A DNA stretch of 64,000 nucleotides from Neckera pumila (taxonomy: Eukaryota > Streptophyta > Bryopsida > Hypnales > Neckeraceae). The stretch is from the NCBI GenBank assembly GCA_963969595.1, contig OZ018412.1, forward strand, positions 7,690,501-7,754,500, written 5' to 3'. Both the position numbers and the translations under genes were made by a program. Below the pieces are notes generated by a model. The model worked only from the letters and a program-made list of their open reading frames with translations. It had not been told where the DNA came from and did not search any database. Shown piece after piece: positions 37,178 through 49,536 of the stretch. Every line of letters starts with the position of its first letter. The stretch's first letter is position 1.

Positions 37178-37258
37178 AGGATATTGAAATGTATTGGGTT
37201 AACAATTCACTCATAGGTGTCTTTGCTACACTCTTGCAAAAACACCAAAGAACATGGT

Positions 37259-37715
37259 TTAACCCCTAAAGTCTAAGGACCATTTTTCTGTCAAAAACCA
37301 CTCAAAATTGCCATTTTTGCTGCATTCATCCCCAAGAACACAAAAAAAAAAAAATTTAGAACCTAACTATAGGATCTTGTACTCCACTTGTCAAAGATCA
37401 TGTGGTAAAAATTTCATGAAGTTTGACCCTGTAGATTGGAAGATATTAGCATTCAAAGTTGAAAAAGAAAGTTTTTTTGAATACTAGCCTGCAATTTCAG
37501 ATGGCTTTGACCGCTATTTGTGGAAAAATTTTGCACTACAGACTTTGAGTTTAAAATTTTTTATGTTGAAGATGTGAGTTGAAAGTCTAAAAAAAAATTC
37601 AAAAAACAACAACTGATTTTCATTCTTTAAAAATTTGTTAGGTGAATAATTCCAAAGACTTGTCCTACTAATTAGTGAAATTGAAATATTAATTTCACCC
37701 ATAAAACTAAGGTCA
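37259..37715 (+). mobile_element. TTAA-bordered P1 element, truncated copy
   Basis: It starts TTAACCCCTAAAGTCTAAGG. It continues with the P1 landmarks CAAAAACCACTCAAAATTGC, ATAGGATCTTGTA, GTGGTAAAAATTTCATGA, GACCCTGTAGATTGGAAGAT and TTGCACTACAGACTTTGAG. No right terminus is found before the Stowaway-like element at 37767. Confidence 0.6.
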
Positions 37716-37766
37716 TTAAAGAAAATTGTAGAAATTGATACAATACAAAAAATGTTTTAGATTGTA

Positions 37767-37845
37767 CTCCCTATCTAAAAATAAGCCCGACGTTTCCTTT
37801 GTGTTTTACAAACAAAACACCGGGCTTAGTTTTAGACAGAGGAAG
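37767..37845. mobile_element. Stowaway-like mini-hairpin, 79 bp, TA duplication
   Basis: TA at 37765-37766 and 37846-37847 flank ends CTCCCTATCTAAAAATAAGC and (in reverse) CTTCCTCTGTCTAAAACTAA, which continue into GCCCG on both arms. Nearly the whole element is inverted repeat with a short loop. It is very small for a Stowaway MITE. Confidence 0.8.
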
Positions 37846-38800
37846 TATGTACTAATTCAAAATAATGTGGCTTAGATAAATTAGTGTCATATGTACTATT
37901 GGTAATACTTAGGATAGTAATTAATAGGATAGCTTTAGTTAGTAAGCTTGAGATGTTTGAGAATGATATTTCAAGTTTTCATTGTCAATTTGGATCCTAT
38001 CAATCCACTCTAATTATCTATTGAAACCTAAACAATCTAAAAAAATAAATAGATGCTTGCTACACAATGTTCAACAAGTAAATATAGGAATTAGGGCACG
38101 ATTTTAGAAAATCCACCAATTCAAGTTTTTTTTAATAACTTCTTCAAATATTGTTCTTGGATTTCTTGCCACTTTAGTTGCCATTTATCTTATATGATTA
38201 TAAAATGAAAGCTTTCAAGCACACAGTAATGAATATTAGACAAATTTCTCTGGTTTAAGGTGATCCTACCTTGATGTATTTTTATACTTTAAGATGTCTT
38301 TTATATGACACAAGTTATTTTACTTAGCGCATGTTGTAATAATAACACTAATTTGCATTAGTTTTGAAATAATGCAAATTTACAATGTATACTAATGTTT
38401 TAGACGGATAGTTCACAATGTTTTAGACAAATCATTATGATGTGGTCTACACTATTTTTGTACAATTGTATCCTGAATATGTGTGGTTTTCATTCAATGT
38501 CATTTGCTCTCATTTACATTCATTCAAATTTCATTCAAATATTCATATTAGTTAGACTACATTCATCAAGCATTCTTCCAATTAGTTTCAAGGATAATTC
38601 AAACTCTTGCACTAATTGAATTCACGTGGTATGCTTTATTGTTGACTTATGCTCTCTAAAACACAATTGTAATAAATGCTAAATTGCTAAATGGTATCAC
38701 CTTTGGGAGATAAATGTTTACACTTTTGATTCTTGGACAATTAGGTTTTGAATTATTGGAGTTTGAATTTGTATGGCCCCAGTGACAAGCCTTGAATCAT

Positions 38801-39079
38801 AACCGAGGTAACCGCTGCACCCAATTATGACCCCTTTCTAAAACCAACCCCTACAAATTCTTGCATAAAATGTATTCTAAAGTCAATTTTAGAATCACCT
38901 AGTTTTGGCACTTTGAATATTCATAGTTTATTCATCTGGTGTTCAAAAAATACATTCTAAGAGAATCTAAAATCCTCTATTGACTACCAATAAGACCCCA
39001 CAAAAAAAATTCAATATAATAATGGTAACCTTGCCAAATTGCTTCAATTGTTTGGTTGATTTTAGGTGTAGTTAACTAC
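38801..39079. mobile_element. R1-family element
   Basis: The left end ATAACCGAGGTAACCGCTGC resembles the R1 terminus, and the right end (in reverse) reads GGTAGTTAACTACACCTAAA. The body has TTTCTAAAACCAACCCCTAC, CACTTTGAATATTCATAGTT, ACATTCTAAGAGAATCTAAA and TTGACTACCAATAAGACCCC. It directly adjoins the family D element that starts at 39082. Confidence 0.6.
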
Positions 39080-39081
39080 CT

Positions 39082-39342
39082 ACACTAAATAGTGCAATTA
39101 GGTTGCCTCACACTACTACCTCGATAATCCACACTAAATAAGTATTCACAGTTGTTGTATAGTGATGCACTCAATCCAGTGCCATGTGTATGACAAGGAT
39201 TAGTGCACTAGTTCAAGGCCCGGCCCATAGAGTTGCATGAGCCTTCACATGTGTTCAAGGCCCAGTCCATTGAGTCATGAGACAATTTACCTGAGGTAAG
39301 GCAACCTAGTTGTTAAGGCAACCTAATTGCATTATTTACTGT
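39082..39342. mobile_element. TIR element, family D, copy 2
   Basis: The left end ACACTAAATAGTGCAATTAG then GTTGCCTCA pairs with a right end that reads in reverse ACAGTAAATAATGCAATTAG then GTTGCCTTA. Length is 261 bp. The body is alignable with the copy at 35052-35302 (GTTCA-GG, TAGAGTTGCATGAGCCT against TAGAGAATTGCATATGCCT). Confidence 0.75.
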
Positions 39343-42012
39343 ACATCTTAGATCATCCTTGAATCATTTGGTGTTCAATGTCCAGAAGCATCTTTGACTT
39401 TGTTACACCTAAGGATCATTATTTTGCGTGCCTGGATGGTGTCATTGGAAGGAATAAAAAATAATAACATAGGATTTGGTTCCCTACAGTGCTCAATTTT
39501 TTCTTCGGAGTATGGCCTACACAAGACAAAAAATTGAAAACATTAGTTTTCTCGAATCGGGACGCCATACTTCAAGTTGCAACTAACCGGATCAGTGTAC
39601 GAGCAGAGATTGAGTTACAAACCAGGTCAAGTGGCAAATCGTATTGTTCATCTAATCATCTTGAATTAATTTTCTGCCTATTTTCAAACTAAAATTCACA
39701 AGTAATTTCAATCCATAACTTATGAAACAGTATGAGATGTGAACTCAAAGACAACTGATCGAAGTCCAAGCTATTGGGCATAGCTTACTCAGTCCTGTTT
39801 CTAGATTGGCGGTCATAACTGAAAAAATGATGTCAAAATTTACACTTTGGAAAATCTTTCCACCTTCACTATCAACAGTATTTTTCTAGGAGTCCGGAGT
39901 CCGGAGTCAGTCAGCCTGCTACAGAAACTAATAAACAACAATAAGAAGACTTTTTCACCATGTAACGTCACTGCTGCGGACTCTAAGCTTCGGTGTCCAA
40001 TGGAGTGCAGATGTTGCTCTTTGGAATTTTTTGTGAAAAAGGGAAGGTCTTGCGCAGTAGTTTGACTTGTCATGAGTGCTCTTGGATTTTTTAAAGCAAA
40101 TGATTCACACAATACCCAAAAGGATGATTTCCACGGTGACCAACCTGGCCTTTGAATGTTGATGACTTTTTTTTCCTTAGTATAGTACTCTCAATTGGGA
40201 TTTGGGGACCCCCAATTCTAGTCACAATAAGGCTGTTTTTATGTATTTGACATGGAAGGTACAATAATTGAGGTATATAGTGGTGACAAAAATCTGTCCA
40301 AAATGTCGAGCTGACTCCAACGACACGAGGTCCTTCCAATTTTGATCATTATTGTGCCTATATATGCTTGAGAAGTTACAAAATGGTCACATATTCTACC
40401 TGTATGGTATTGTATTGGAGCATAGTAAGGTTAATATGATTAAATAACATCCAAATGAAAAATACTAATTGTTGAATTCTGAATCTAATGATTTTATTAT
40501 GTCTTGCCATATTTCATTACAAGGTTTGTCTTTTTAGGGGTCAAAAATATGGTACCATATGTTGTATATGGCTTCCTACACCCTTCTCAAAGGATAATTC
40601 TGAATGGAAGTTCAATACAATTGCCCACCAATGCACTAATGTGTTTGAAGGTGCAAAAAAGGTCCCTGCCGACTTGGATTTTTTTAAGAACATATAAAGC
40701 ATCAATGCAAGTGTGGCATAAAATTTGTAATTCTTTTGGACGTTGCAATTCAATTTTCATATAATGTGATACTCACAAAGCATGTAAATTTGGTGCAATC
40801 CCATCTATGTTGTCATATAATCACGGGGTAATGTCCCATTGAGAAGCTGCTTTCATATGTTAGTTGTAATGGTGCTTATGTTTTTGCTTTTGTAAAAAAC
40901 ACCATGTGAAAACGTTGTAAATTATTTATATACCTTTGGTATGTCCTTTTGTACATACAAACATATGTTGATTGCATGTGGGAATAGAGACCTTGCAATA
41001 TTGAAGAGTTATTTGAGGCAATTTAATAAGAATTTAGATTTTTAACTCTTCAAGGATATTTATTTAAGGAGAGTCTAGTGGTATGAGTAGATGCCCCTTG
41101 TTTTCTACTTTGAAAATTCATAGAATATTGTATGAGTGTCAATAAATTATAAAATGACTTAAATTAAAGAGGCTATCAATATTACTGCAAAAACATTTGT
41201 ATTCCAATGTAATAGGGGGATAAAAACAATATTTGGGTGATTCTAATTCCACATCACTTGCGGTACACAATTTAAATCTTTTCAATTGTAAAATCTAGCA
41301 TATAATTGCAACCTTGCAGGTACTATACATGGGAAAAAACTAAAAATCATCCAAATAAGCATTTTAGCATGATTTTCATTATTGAATTGCTTTAGTTATT
41401 GTTGTCCTTTTTAGAAGTCAACAAAAATTTTACATGTTTTTTAGTATGTGTTTTTTGGACATTATATGAACAACCTATGAATAACCTATGAATTTTAACC
41501 TCTAAAGTGCTAAAGTTTCTTTGGGGGACACTTGGGATATTGAATAGGCTCACGTGGCCTCAAATTTTGACATAGTTTTTTTATTTAATTAATATTAAAA
41601 AAAACATTAACTTTCAAATTTAGCAAAAGGAAACCATCCATTAAATTTTGACATAAATGTTTAAGTTTGTTTTTTGGGGAGCTTTTGTTTTGCAGGCAAT
41701 TGTTGCATCTTCTTGAGAAAATATTGGATTGGATTTGTTTTGAACTTGCGTTTTACAGTTTTCTAAATTTTTTTTGACAAGGTTCAATTTCTTAAGTAGA
41801 ACAATTTCAGTGTTGGAATTAATGTATTTCAATTCCATCTTAGAACAATTAAGGATTCAATTTTATCCTCTATCTAGAGGGTACTTCTATTAAACAATTT
41901 TTAAGAGAATAAAGGTCAAATTTTTTTTCCTAAACTCTTTAATCCCAATTCTCAATTCAATTCTTCAACATAAGTTGGTTTAATCCAAAATCTCTCATGC
42001 AAATTTCAATTA
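39343..42012. other. AT-rich spacer, no gene
   Basis: Short open frames on both strands show no family resemblance. A direct GGAGTCC repeat (GAGTCCGGAGTCCGGAGTC) is at 39890-39909. A TTAACCTCTAAAG at 41495 looks like one isolated end of the TTAA-bordered clan. Confidence 0.4.
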
Positions 42013-42500
42013 TTAATCCCTAAAGTTCTTTGACTATATTTTACCAAGAAACACTGAAAATGGGTCGTTTTCATAGCAAAGGCCCTCCAAAAATGACAAA
42101 TGAAATTTTGCTGCATCTAATCATAAGATCTAGTGGTAAACTACTTCATTATGTTTTTGTAAAAAAATAGAAGGTTTGACCGCACAAATTGCGAGACAAA
42201 TTGTAAGATTGTAGGATTCATAGCGTTTGAAGTTGAAAAATTGATGTTTTTAGGGGATTCCAAACCTCGGGCTACTCAAATTTGGGGAGGCTTTTGCACA
42301 AGTTACTTTCACTTTTTTTCTTGAATTTTGTTTCTTGATTTTTGTGATAAAGTTGGACACATGTTCAAAAAATTTCATAACATTTCAAATTGGGGAACAT
42401 GTACTAAAAATTTCCAATAGGGAACTAGCTTCAAAAAAAGTCTCATACAGCCCCTTTTTCAAAAAATTATGGCTTGCAAATATAATAATTTCTTCAAATT
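42013..42500 (+). mobile_element. Diverged TTAA-bordered P1-type copy
   Basis: It starts TTAATCCCTAAAGTTCTTTG and shares ACTATATTTTACCAAGAAAC, TTTTCATAGCAAAG, GACCGCACAAATTGCGAGA and GTTTGAAGTTGAAAAA with other P1 copies. The 3' limit is approximate and no right terminus was recognised. Confidence 0.5.
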
Positions 42501-45500
42501 GTGAATAGTGGAGTTTTATATTTCAGCAAGCTCTAGAGGAGGAAAGAATAAAAACAAAAAAAGACCAAAATATCAAACTTTGGCAAGCTTAATCAATCTG
42601 TGTCCAAGCTGAAGTGAAGGGCAATTGGGCATATTGGACCTGGCATGGGAGGAGGTTGGATTAGGGTTAGTGAAGCCCAACTCATTTAGAATCACTGACA
42701 TTGGATTACGTTTTCTTTGATTTTAAAGATGTTCTTTGCTCCATGAACTATAATTTTAGAATATTTAGCATTAATTTCAATGGCACCAAAACATAGGGCA
42801 ACAATCTTGCATAGCTTATAGAGCCACATATATTGTGTATTCTAAGATGAGAAGAGAAGATATTTATACAAGTGGGTGCTAGGAGGTAAAACAACCTGTG
42901 AAGGATATGTAAATTAGAATTACTAAAAATACAACCGCTCATAGTTAAGTGAAATTAAAGTAGGAACTGTATTCAAGTTAGAATTTCAAGCCTCATTTTG
43001 GCATAGTAGAATAAGTTATTCCAAAAAACTTTGAACTAAAAAAGTTGGTGAATCAAGTCTAATTTTCATCTCTAAAGGCCACCCTAAACCACCAAATTTT
43101 ATGGCTTGGCAGCACGCCTGTAGAAAAAAATGGTTTTAAAAAGGTGGAAAATGCCAGAAAACTTCAAATTAAAAAAAAACTTGGATGAAATCACTAGATT
43201 GTGGATGAAAATTGAATTATGGATATGTGATATGTTCTAATATGATATTTTCTATCCAATATGTGGATGAATGTTGAAATTTGGAGCACCACTATAACAT
43301 TCAATATCGCCATTTTGGCACTTCATTAGAAATGAAAAACAACAACCTGGTCAAAGCTGAGGGTTTTGTCCCAGAATTGATAATGTGCAGTGAGAGTGTT
43401 GGAAGTTGCATAGGGCTACTTCCCAGCTTTTAAGTTTCACATTTAGGTTTACATTGGGCGTAATTAGAAGACAGGCTCTTGCCATTCATGAGGGCAGCAC
43501 TCTTGCGGATCTGCCTCACCATCCTTCAAAAAGGAAATCCAGATTTTTGTTGTGGCACAATAATACACCTTCTTGAGCTCGTCTCAAGTGGAAGTAAGGT
43601 AATCTGCTCTAAACGCGACCGTGTTCTAAATGTGATCCTATCTAGGAACGAGTGGCATGTTGCTTGAAGTATCTATCACTGTCAATGATGAGTTAGGTAG
43701 GTTTAAATGGTCACTTTAAGAACAAACTGCCTTACAAAAAGTTAGAAGAAGAAGGAATATGTTTGCTAGTTGACTTGACACCTTGAATACTCTCTACGGG
43801 TAAATGTGAGACATTTGGGTCTTTATTGGCTCAAAAACTATGGTTTCTGTATCCGAGTTTCCAAAACCTATCTAAGGTGGAAACACCTAATACCAACCTG
43901 CACCTACTCTTGCACGGTAGACTTTCCTTAAAGTATCCCCCCAAAAGTATCATTAAACCATCCCCATACTTGATTGCAATTGGTTGGCTGTTGATTTTTC
44001 TAAATTTCGATTTTAGAAAAAAAAAACTTTTTTAAAAGTGCAATTCAGGGTATCCTAGGGACTTTTACTTTCAAAATTAATAGAAATTAGATGCCTTATC
44101 CAAAATTCAATATATTTTTTTAATTTATGATTTTAAATGCTAATACTGCAAAAAAAAAAATTCTAGAAAAAGGGGCCTCCAATTATACTCAATTGCTTAT
44201 TTGGACGGTTTTAGATGTTTCTACCATGTAATCACATTTACACTACACAAAAAGGTTAGAGTTTGGTTGGAGGAGGAAGTCTGACTAGTGAGATGGAAGG
44301 TTTGATTTTTTTTTTAAAAATTAGAAATTAAAATTAAAATTTTGCTTGCATATCATTGATTCATTGTTTTGTTTGTTTTATCTTCCCCACTATCTATACT
44401 ATCAATAAACAAATATTGTTGATTACTTAGGACAGAGCCTTGCGGTCACACTGTTCTTGTTTGGTTGCAACAACATTGGAGAAGGTGGAGTTGTCATAGG
44501 TTCTAAAGAATGGTATAAAGGTTTTAACCCAATTAAGTCGTTCAAGTTGGAAAATAGATGATGAATGATTTCTAATCGGCAACACTAGAAAATGAATAAA
44601 TCGAGATTTTTCATCCCATTTTTTAGACTTCTGTGAAGATGTTTAGAATTCCATCATTACCAATTATTCTACAAAAGAAGATGCTTCATCATGATTACAA
44701 AAGATGTTTTTTTGTAGTGTAGTTTCACAATCTCTAACTCTTATTCGAAATCTAAATTTCACCTATGAAAATTATCTTATTTGAATTTTTTCCCAATGTT
44801 AACCAAGACTAGTTTCTATTCCTATATGAAAATTTTCTGAAATTAAATATTTATTTGCAATTTGACCTTTAACCTATTCCAGTAGTCTACTAACTTTCTA
44901 TTTATTTAATGACATTCTAATTTAGCTTAGACTATTATATTATTCACTACAAACCATCTATAGTGAAATTTTCAGCTTCTTTAAGCATATTTTGTTTTCC
45001 AATATGACTTTTTTTTCTTTTAATTCAAAAATTCGTAGTAGTTGAATTTTATCATCAACAATAAAAAAAATTTAATAGCTTAAAGAAGACATGTGATTTA
45101 CTGATTTCAGTCTCTGAAAAATAAAAATAAAAGCACTCATTTGTGTAGAGAGAGCATAATCTGAGAAGGATTTTGACATTTATTTTTGTAGTCATAGGCT
45201 TCGTCTTATATGGCAAAAAGAGTTGGAAATTTCTATTCCTCAAATTTGTTTTCTAAGCATTTTAGAAAACAAATTTAGGTTGTAGCCTTTGTAACTAGTT
45301 TGCTTCATCTGACACCCCAGGTACATTGTGAAAAATATATTTCAAAATGTGAAAAACTCAAATTTGAATTAATTATCATTTTTACTAATTATGTACATTA
45401 TTGTAGAATGTATTGAAAAAATAGCATGAGCAAAATATAAGCCAACAAAATGGATGCACCTACATGAGAGTTCGCTTCATTAATAATAAAAATGAGTGTA

Positions 45501-48500
45501 ATATAATGTATTTGATACTTGCATTCTTCCTATTGTCCAATACACTTGAACTAAGGAAGGAAGTTCATAAAGCACCCATTTAAGAGCTAAAAATTGATTT
45601 GGAGAGGTTAGACTTCTTGAAATATTTTTTCAGAAATTTTCTTAAAAAGAAAAATGGAATTGACATCTAATTTTAGTCGTTTCATAGTTTTAGTCATTAC
45701 ATAGAATTAGTTATGAATTTTTGAAGTTGAAATACAATGGTCACTAAAAGCATCTACCTCTTGAAATATACACTATTTATATATTGCTAATGCAATGAAA
45801 AAACAAAATGCACAAACAAAGCACATTTCAGGAGGTGGATATTTTTAGAGCTTAAATACTTTGTGGATATCCTACCTTAACCCTTAAGTGCCCAAGCCTT
45901 TCTAGGTGTGCTTTTCCTATGAAAAAAGAGCATAGGCTTACAGTTATCCCCAATGAAGCAAATTATTCTTTTTCAATATCTAACTATATAGATGTTTAAA
46001 GAACTCACTTATTAACCCTTTAATTTTGAAGGGGGCCAAAAATGGCCTACAAAAAAATTTACATATAATATACTTTAGTTCTAATTAGATAGATGTTGGG
46101 CACTGTGGCCAAGAACATATGTGAGTATTGATGAGATCTTTGATTGACTGGTAAGGATATTATTATTTCAAATTTGATGCCTCCATTTGACTATTTTAAT
46201 CAAAGGTGATTGATTTTGTTCTATCTAGTTAGGACCAAACTTTTTGATAGGTAGGGATGGTGTGCAATCACATGTGTCCAACACATTCATTTGCATCTGC
46301 CATTTCAATCCTTGAAGAGTTGTAAGTGGACAAGATTAGCAAGTTGCTACAAGATTGACTTCAATTTTTTTTAATTGCACTCAATGCCTATCCAACTGCA
46401 TTGTAGCTCACTATATGTACATTTTTTAATATTACAAATCATACGGGCTTTTTTCAAAATTAGAGGATTAATATACTAATACCAATTTTGAGTGTAAGAT
46501 TGTAAAGGAGTTGTGAGATTATAACAAGAAGAATGCATGTATCCTATTTTTAGTATGCTACCCCTCCCTACAATGTTTAAGAAATTTGCATACAAGAGTT
46601 TTTTGGGATTGGAGGTGACATGAACAAATAGAAATTGTGTTAGCAAACTAAAATGTACTTCTCAAAACCTTAAGTTCAAATGAAGAGCTATCAAACAAAT
46701 TACACAATGCACCTTGTAATTGTTGATTAAGTGAAAATCACAGATAATTACAAATCAACACTTGGATGTTTAAATTTTCAATGGTGAAATCATGAAAACA
46801 CTTTACTCTTTCTATTGGACCAGTTTCAAAGCAAATGGATAAGTACAATTTATTAGATCTCAAATCAAGTGATATTGACAAGCTTTGCTCAAAGCCGGGA
46901 AATCAAGTAAAATTTGCAAGCTTTACTCTTCCACTAACGATACTTATGCCTTGTACAACCTCTCAAGAATCAAATAGTTATCATTTTCAATGAAAAATAA
47001 AAGCTTCTATTAGTTAACCTTCAATACTACCTATAAAATTATTAAAACAGTTGAACTCCCTGGAATGCCCACACCAAAACAAGCCTGCAATTTTGCATCG
47101 ACCATGGTCGGTTAGGCACGTAGGGGTTAATGGAATTCAAATTGGCTCTTGCTTCCCAACCCACCATGGTTCTTCATTGACAAACATTTCCATTCATCTA
47201 GATCAACATGGACACCAAGTTTGGCATATTTGTTCTCCATTTCTGGCTAATGCACTTCACAGATGAGGACGTCTAAAATGCTTGTGGGTGCTGCTCCATA
47301 ATCAAGGTATGAAATAGGTGAGGTTGGCTTCAACTATGGTATATGATGGGACTCACTTTTTAAGCTATGTATTAACATTTCAAGTCTTCTTACCATCACT
47401 TCGATTCTCTTAAATTGATTCAATAATTTTGGGGATGGAAGAGTACATCTGCCATTATTAACATTTGTTAGGAGTGATTAGCATATGAAAAGATTAGAGT
47501 TCCAATATCCAAAGTTGCAGTTCCTTACAGTATTCTCTTCATGTTTCAAATTGACAACTTCTGTGAATGAAAGCTCTAATAGAATTGTTTCAAAAATTTA
47601 TATTTCTAAAATATTGATTTAAAACATCAGTTTTGATTTTTAAAAACTAAAAAAACGTTTTTAAGTGGATAGATGTCAACACTTCTTTTTAAACAGCTGA
47701 CCCAAATTAGATGACCTATTTCCCAATCAGCAGGCAAATCAAGAGCCAATATTTTAAAAGATAAAACAAAACCTATCAGAAAGACATTGCAAATTAGCGT
47801 AAGTCCCACATTTCAGCCCAGGTGCAGTCCCTGAGCTACCATGACAAAGATTATAACACATGGAGATTCAAAAAATTGAAAACGAGTCCAAAAAAATGGA
47901 CATGAAAACATGACACTAGCCACTTCAAACCATCATTTGTTGACTCCAAAATACTCAATGGAAAAGCTGCTTCAAATCTAGATCAGGTCTTAGTTGAGCA
48001 TTTTTGCAGATTCCTCGTAGATTCCTTAATACTATTGTTCTCATCCCCCAAAACTAAGGGTGCTCATACCTAGTCTTGGAGACAAAAATAATTTAAAGTT
48101 TAAAACTGGTCACTTGACAACATCCTCACATGGAATTTCTATAAATTCCAGAAATCCTATTAATTTTGATAATAAAAGAAAAAACATGAATATCCAGTCA
48201 CACTTTTCCCATTCCCGTGGTGTGCCTTTCCCATGGTTAAAAAGTCATCCATTTATAAGGGAGGTGTCATCCAAACAGGTGACTCTTACAAACAAGAGAT
48301 GATTCTGGGTCCTATCATAGTCAAAGATGCTTCATGAGATACCGGTTCACTTTTGATGCGATATCCATGATTTTAAATAGTCCAAGACCATGATTGGGAC
48401 TCTTCCGCTTAAAAAATTTATAACTTATTCATACAAAATCCATACGTAATTTAATGAATTGAAATCCTCTTGAAAACGGGGACAAGAGCCACAGGAAGGG

Positions 48501-48519
48501 AGAAAACGGTTAAACCAAA
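42501..48519. other. Gene-free AT-rich block with degraded repeats
   Basis: A reverse-complement R2-like relative lies at about 45600-45880. A P1-like end TTAACCCTTAAGTGCCC starts at 45877. Homopolymer runs and short inverted stretches are common. Open frames near 43479-43667 and 47051-47266 were read and match nothing I know. I see no RNA gene. Confidence 0.4.
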
Positions 48520-49536
48520 TTAATCCTTTATTACAAATTGGCTTCTAATAAATAGAAACAAAAAAAACACAGTAGACAGGTCCTAAGGGAATGGGTCCCG
48601 TACCTCATCTTACAAGGATTTCACCTCAACCCAGCTTAAAGTCATTGCCACAGCTGAAGTCTTTCGCTCCAGATGCTAATAAAGCACTACTGAACACCTC
48701 CACCAGCCCACCTCCAAGATCATGAACATGTCCCTGCTTGCCTCATGACCCATAACCATGATTGCTCCAAATCCTTCAATCTGCATCTTCCTGAACAATC
48801 ATATACAGTATTTCCCAGAAAAAGCAATGTCCAGGGTAAGTTGCATCAGTTTTAGGACAAACAAATCCCCAGAAGCAGGTCATAAACCATTGAAGATCAT
48901 TGAGAGTAATAAGGGTAATTGGTTTTGCTGCAGAGAGGCCAGCGGCTACCTCTCATTATTGCAATAAGAGCAAAGAACAAAAACTGGTAGACTTGTACTG
49001 GCAGGCACATGAAACGAATATGGAGGAACTGTAACCTGATTAAAACATGTATATGTACAAAGACGATGTGGAAATGCTCAGTATACATTCCGGACCTGCT
49101 GCTCTCCAGATCCCCTTGGGAGAGACTCAACCCAACAAACTGAACATTACTTGTACTTGAATCTGGTCGTAGGCCCAAGCAATAATAACTACTACTACCT
49201 CAAGCAATTTACTGATTCAATGGTGACTCTGCACCTACACCAAAGACTCGTCACACACTACCATAGTAGCCAATGACCTTTCATATGACCTCATAACAGC
49301 ATCAAAGCAGCGTGGTGAACTTCAATCCTTCAACCAGGGAACATTACCCCATAGAGCCAGGGGATCATCGTGTGGTGCAAGTACTAAGCAAGAAAAATGG
49401 CTCAAACGGTGTTCAAAGTAAGAACAGGCATCATTCTTCGATCTCTGTTAGTAATGTATGCATCCATCCGTGCATGAAGGGCCATTGTCGTACACCAAAG
49501 AACCGAACCTTGACACGCCAAAAATGACCTTCATTC
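48520..49536 (-). other. Probable 3' untranslated region of the A_thal_3526 gene
   Basis: This stretch is less AT-rich than the spacers and follows the stop codon in the sense direction. A possible polyadenylation signal (AATAAA in sense, plus TTTATT near 48523) would give a 3' untranslated region of about 1 kb. This is an inference from composition and one hexamer. Confidence 0.35.

Noticed and set aside
39840..40112. Minus-strand 90-codon frame in a gene-free spacer
   Set aside because: No domain, splice partner or codon bias distinguishes it from background.
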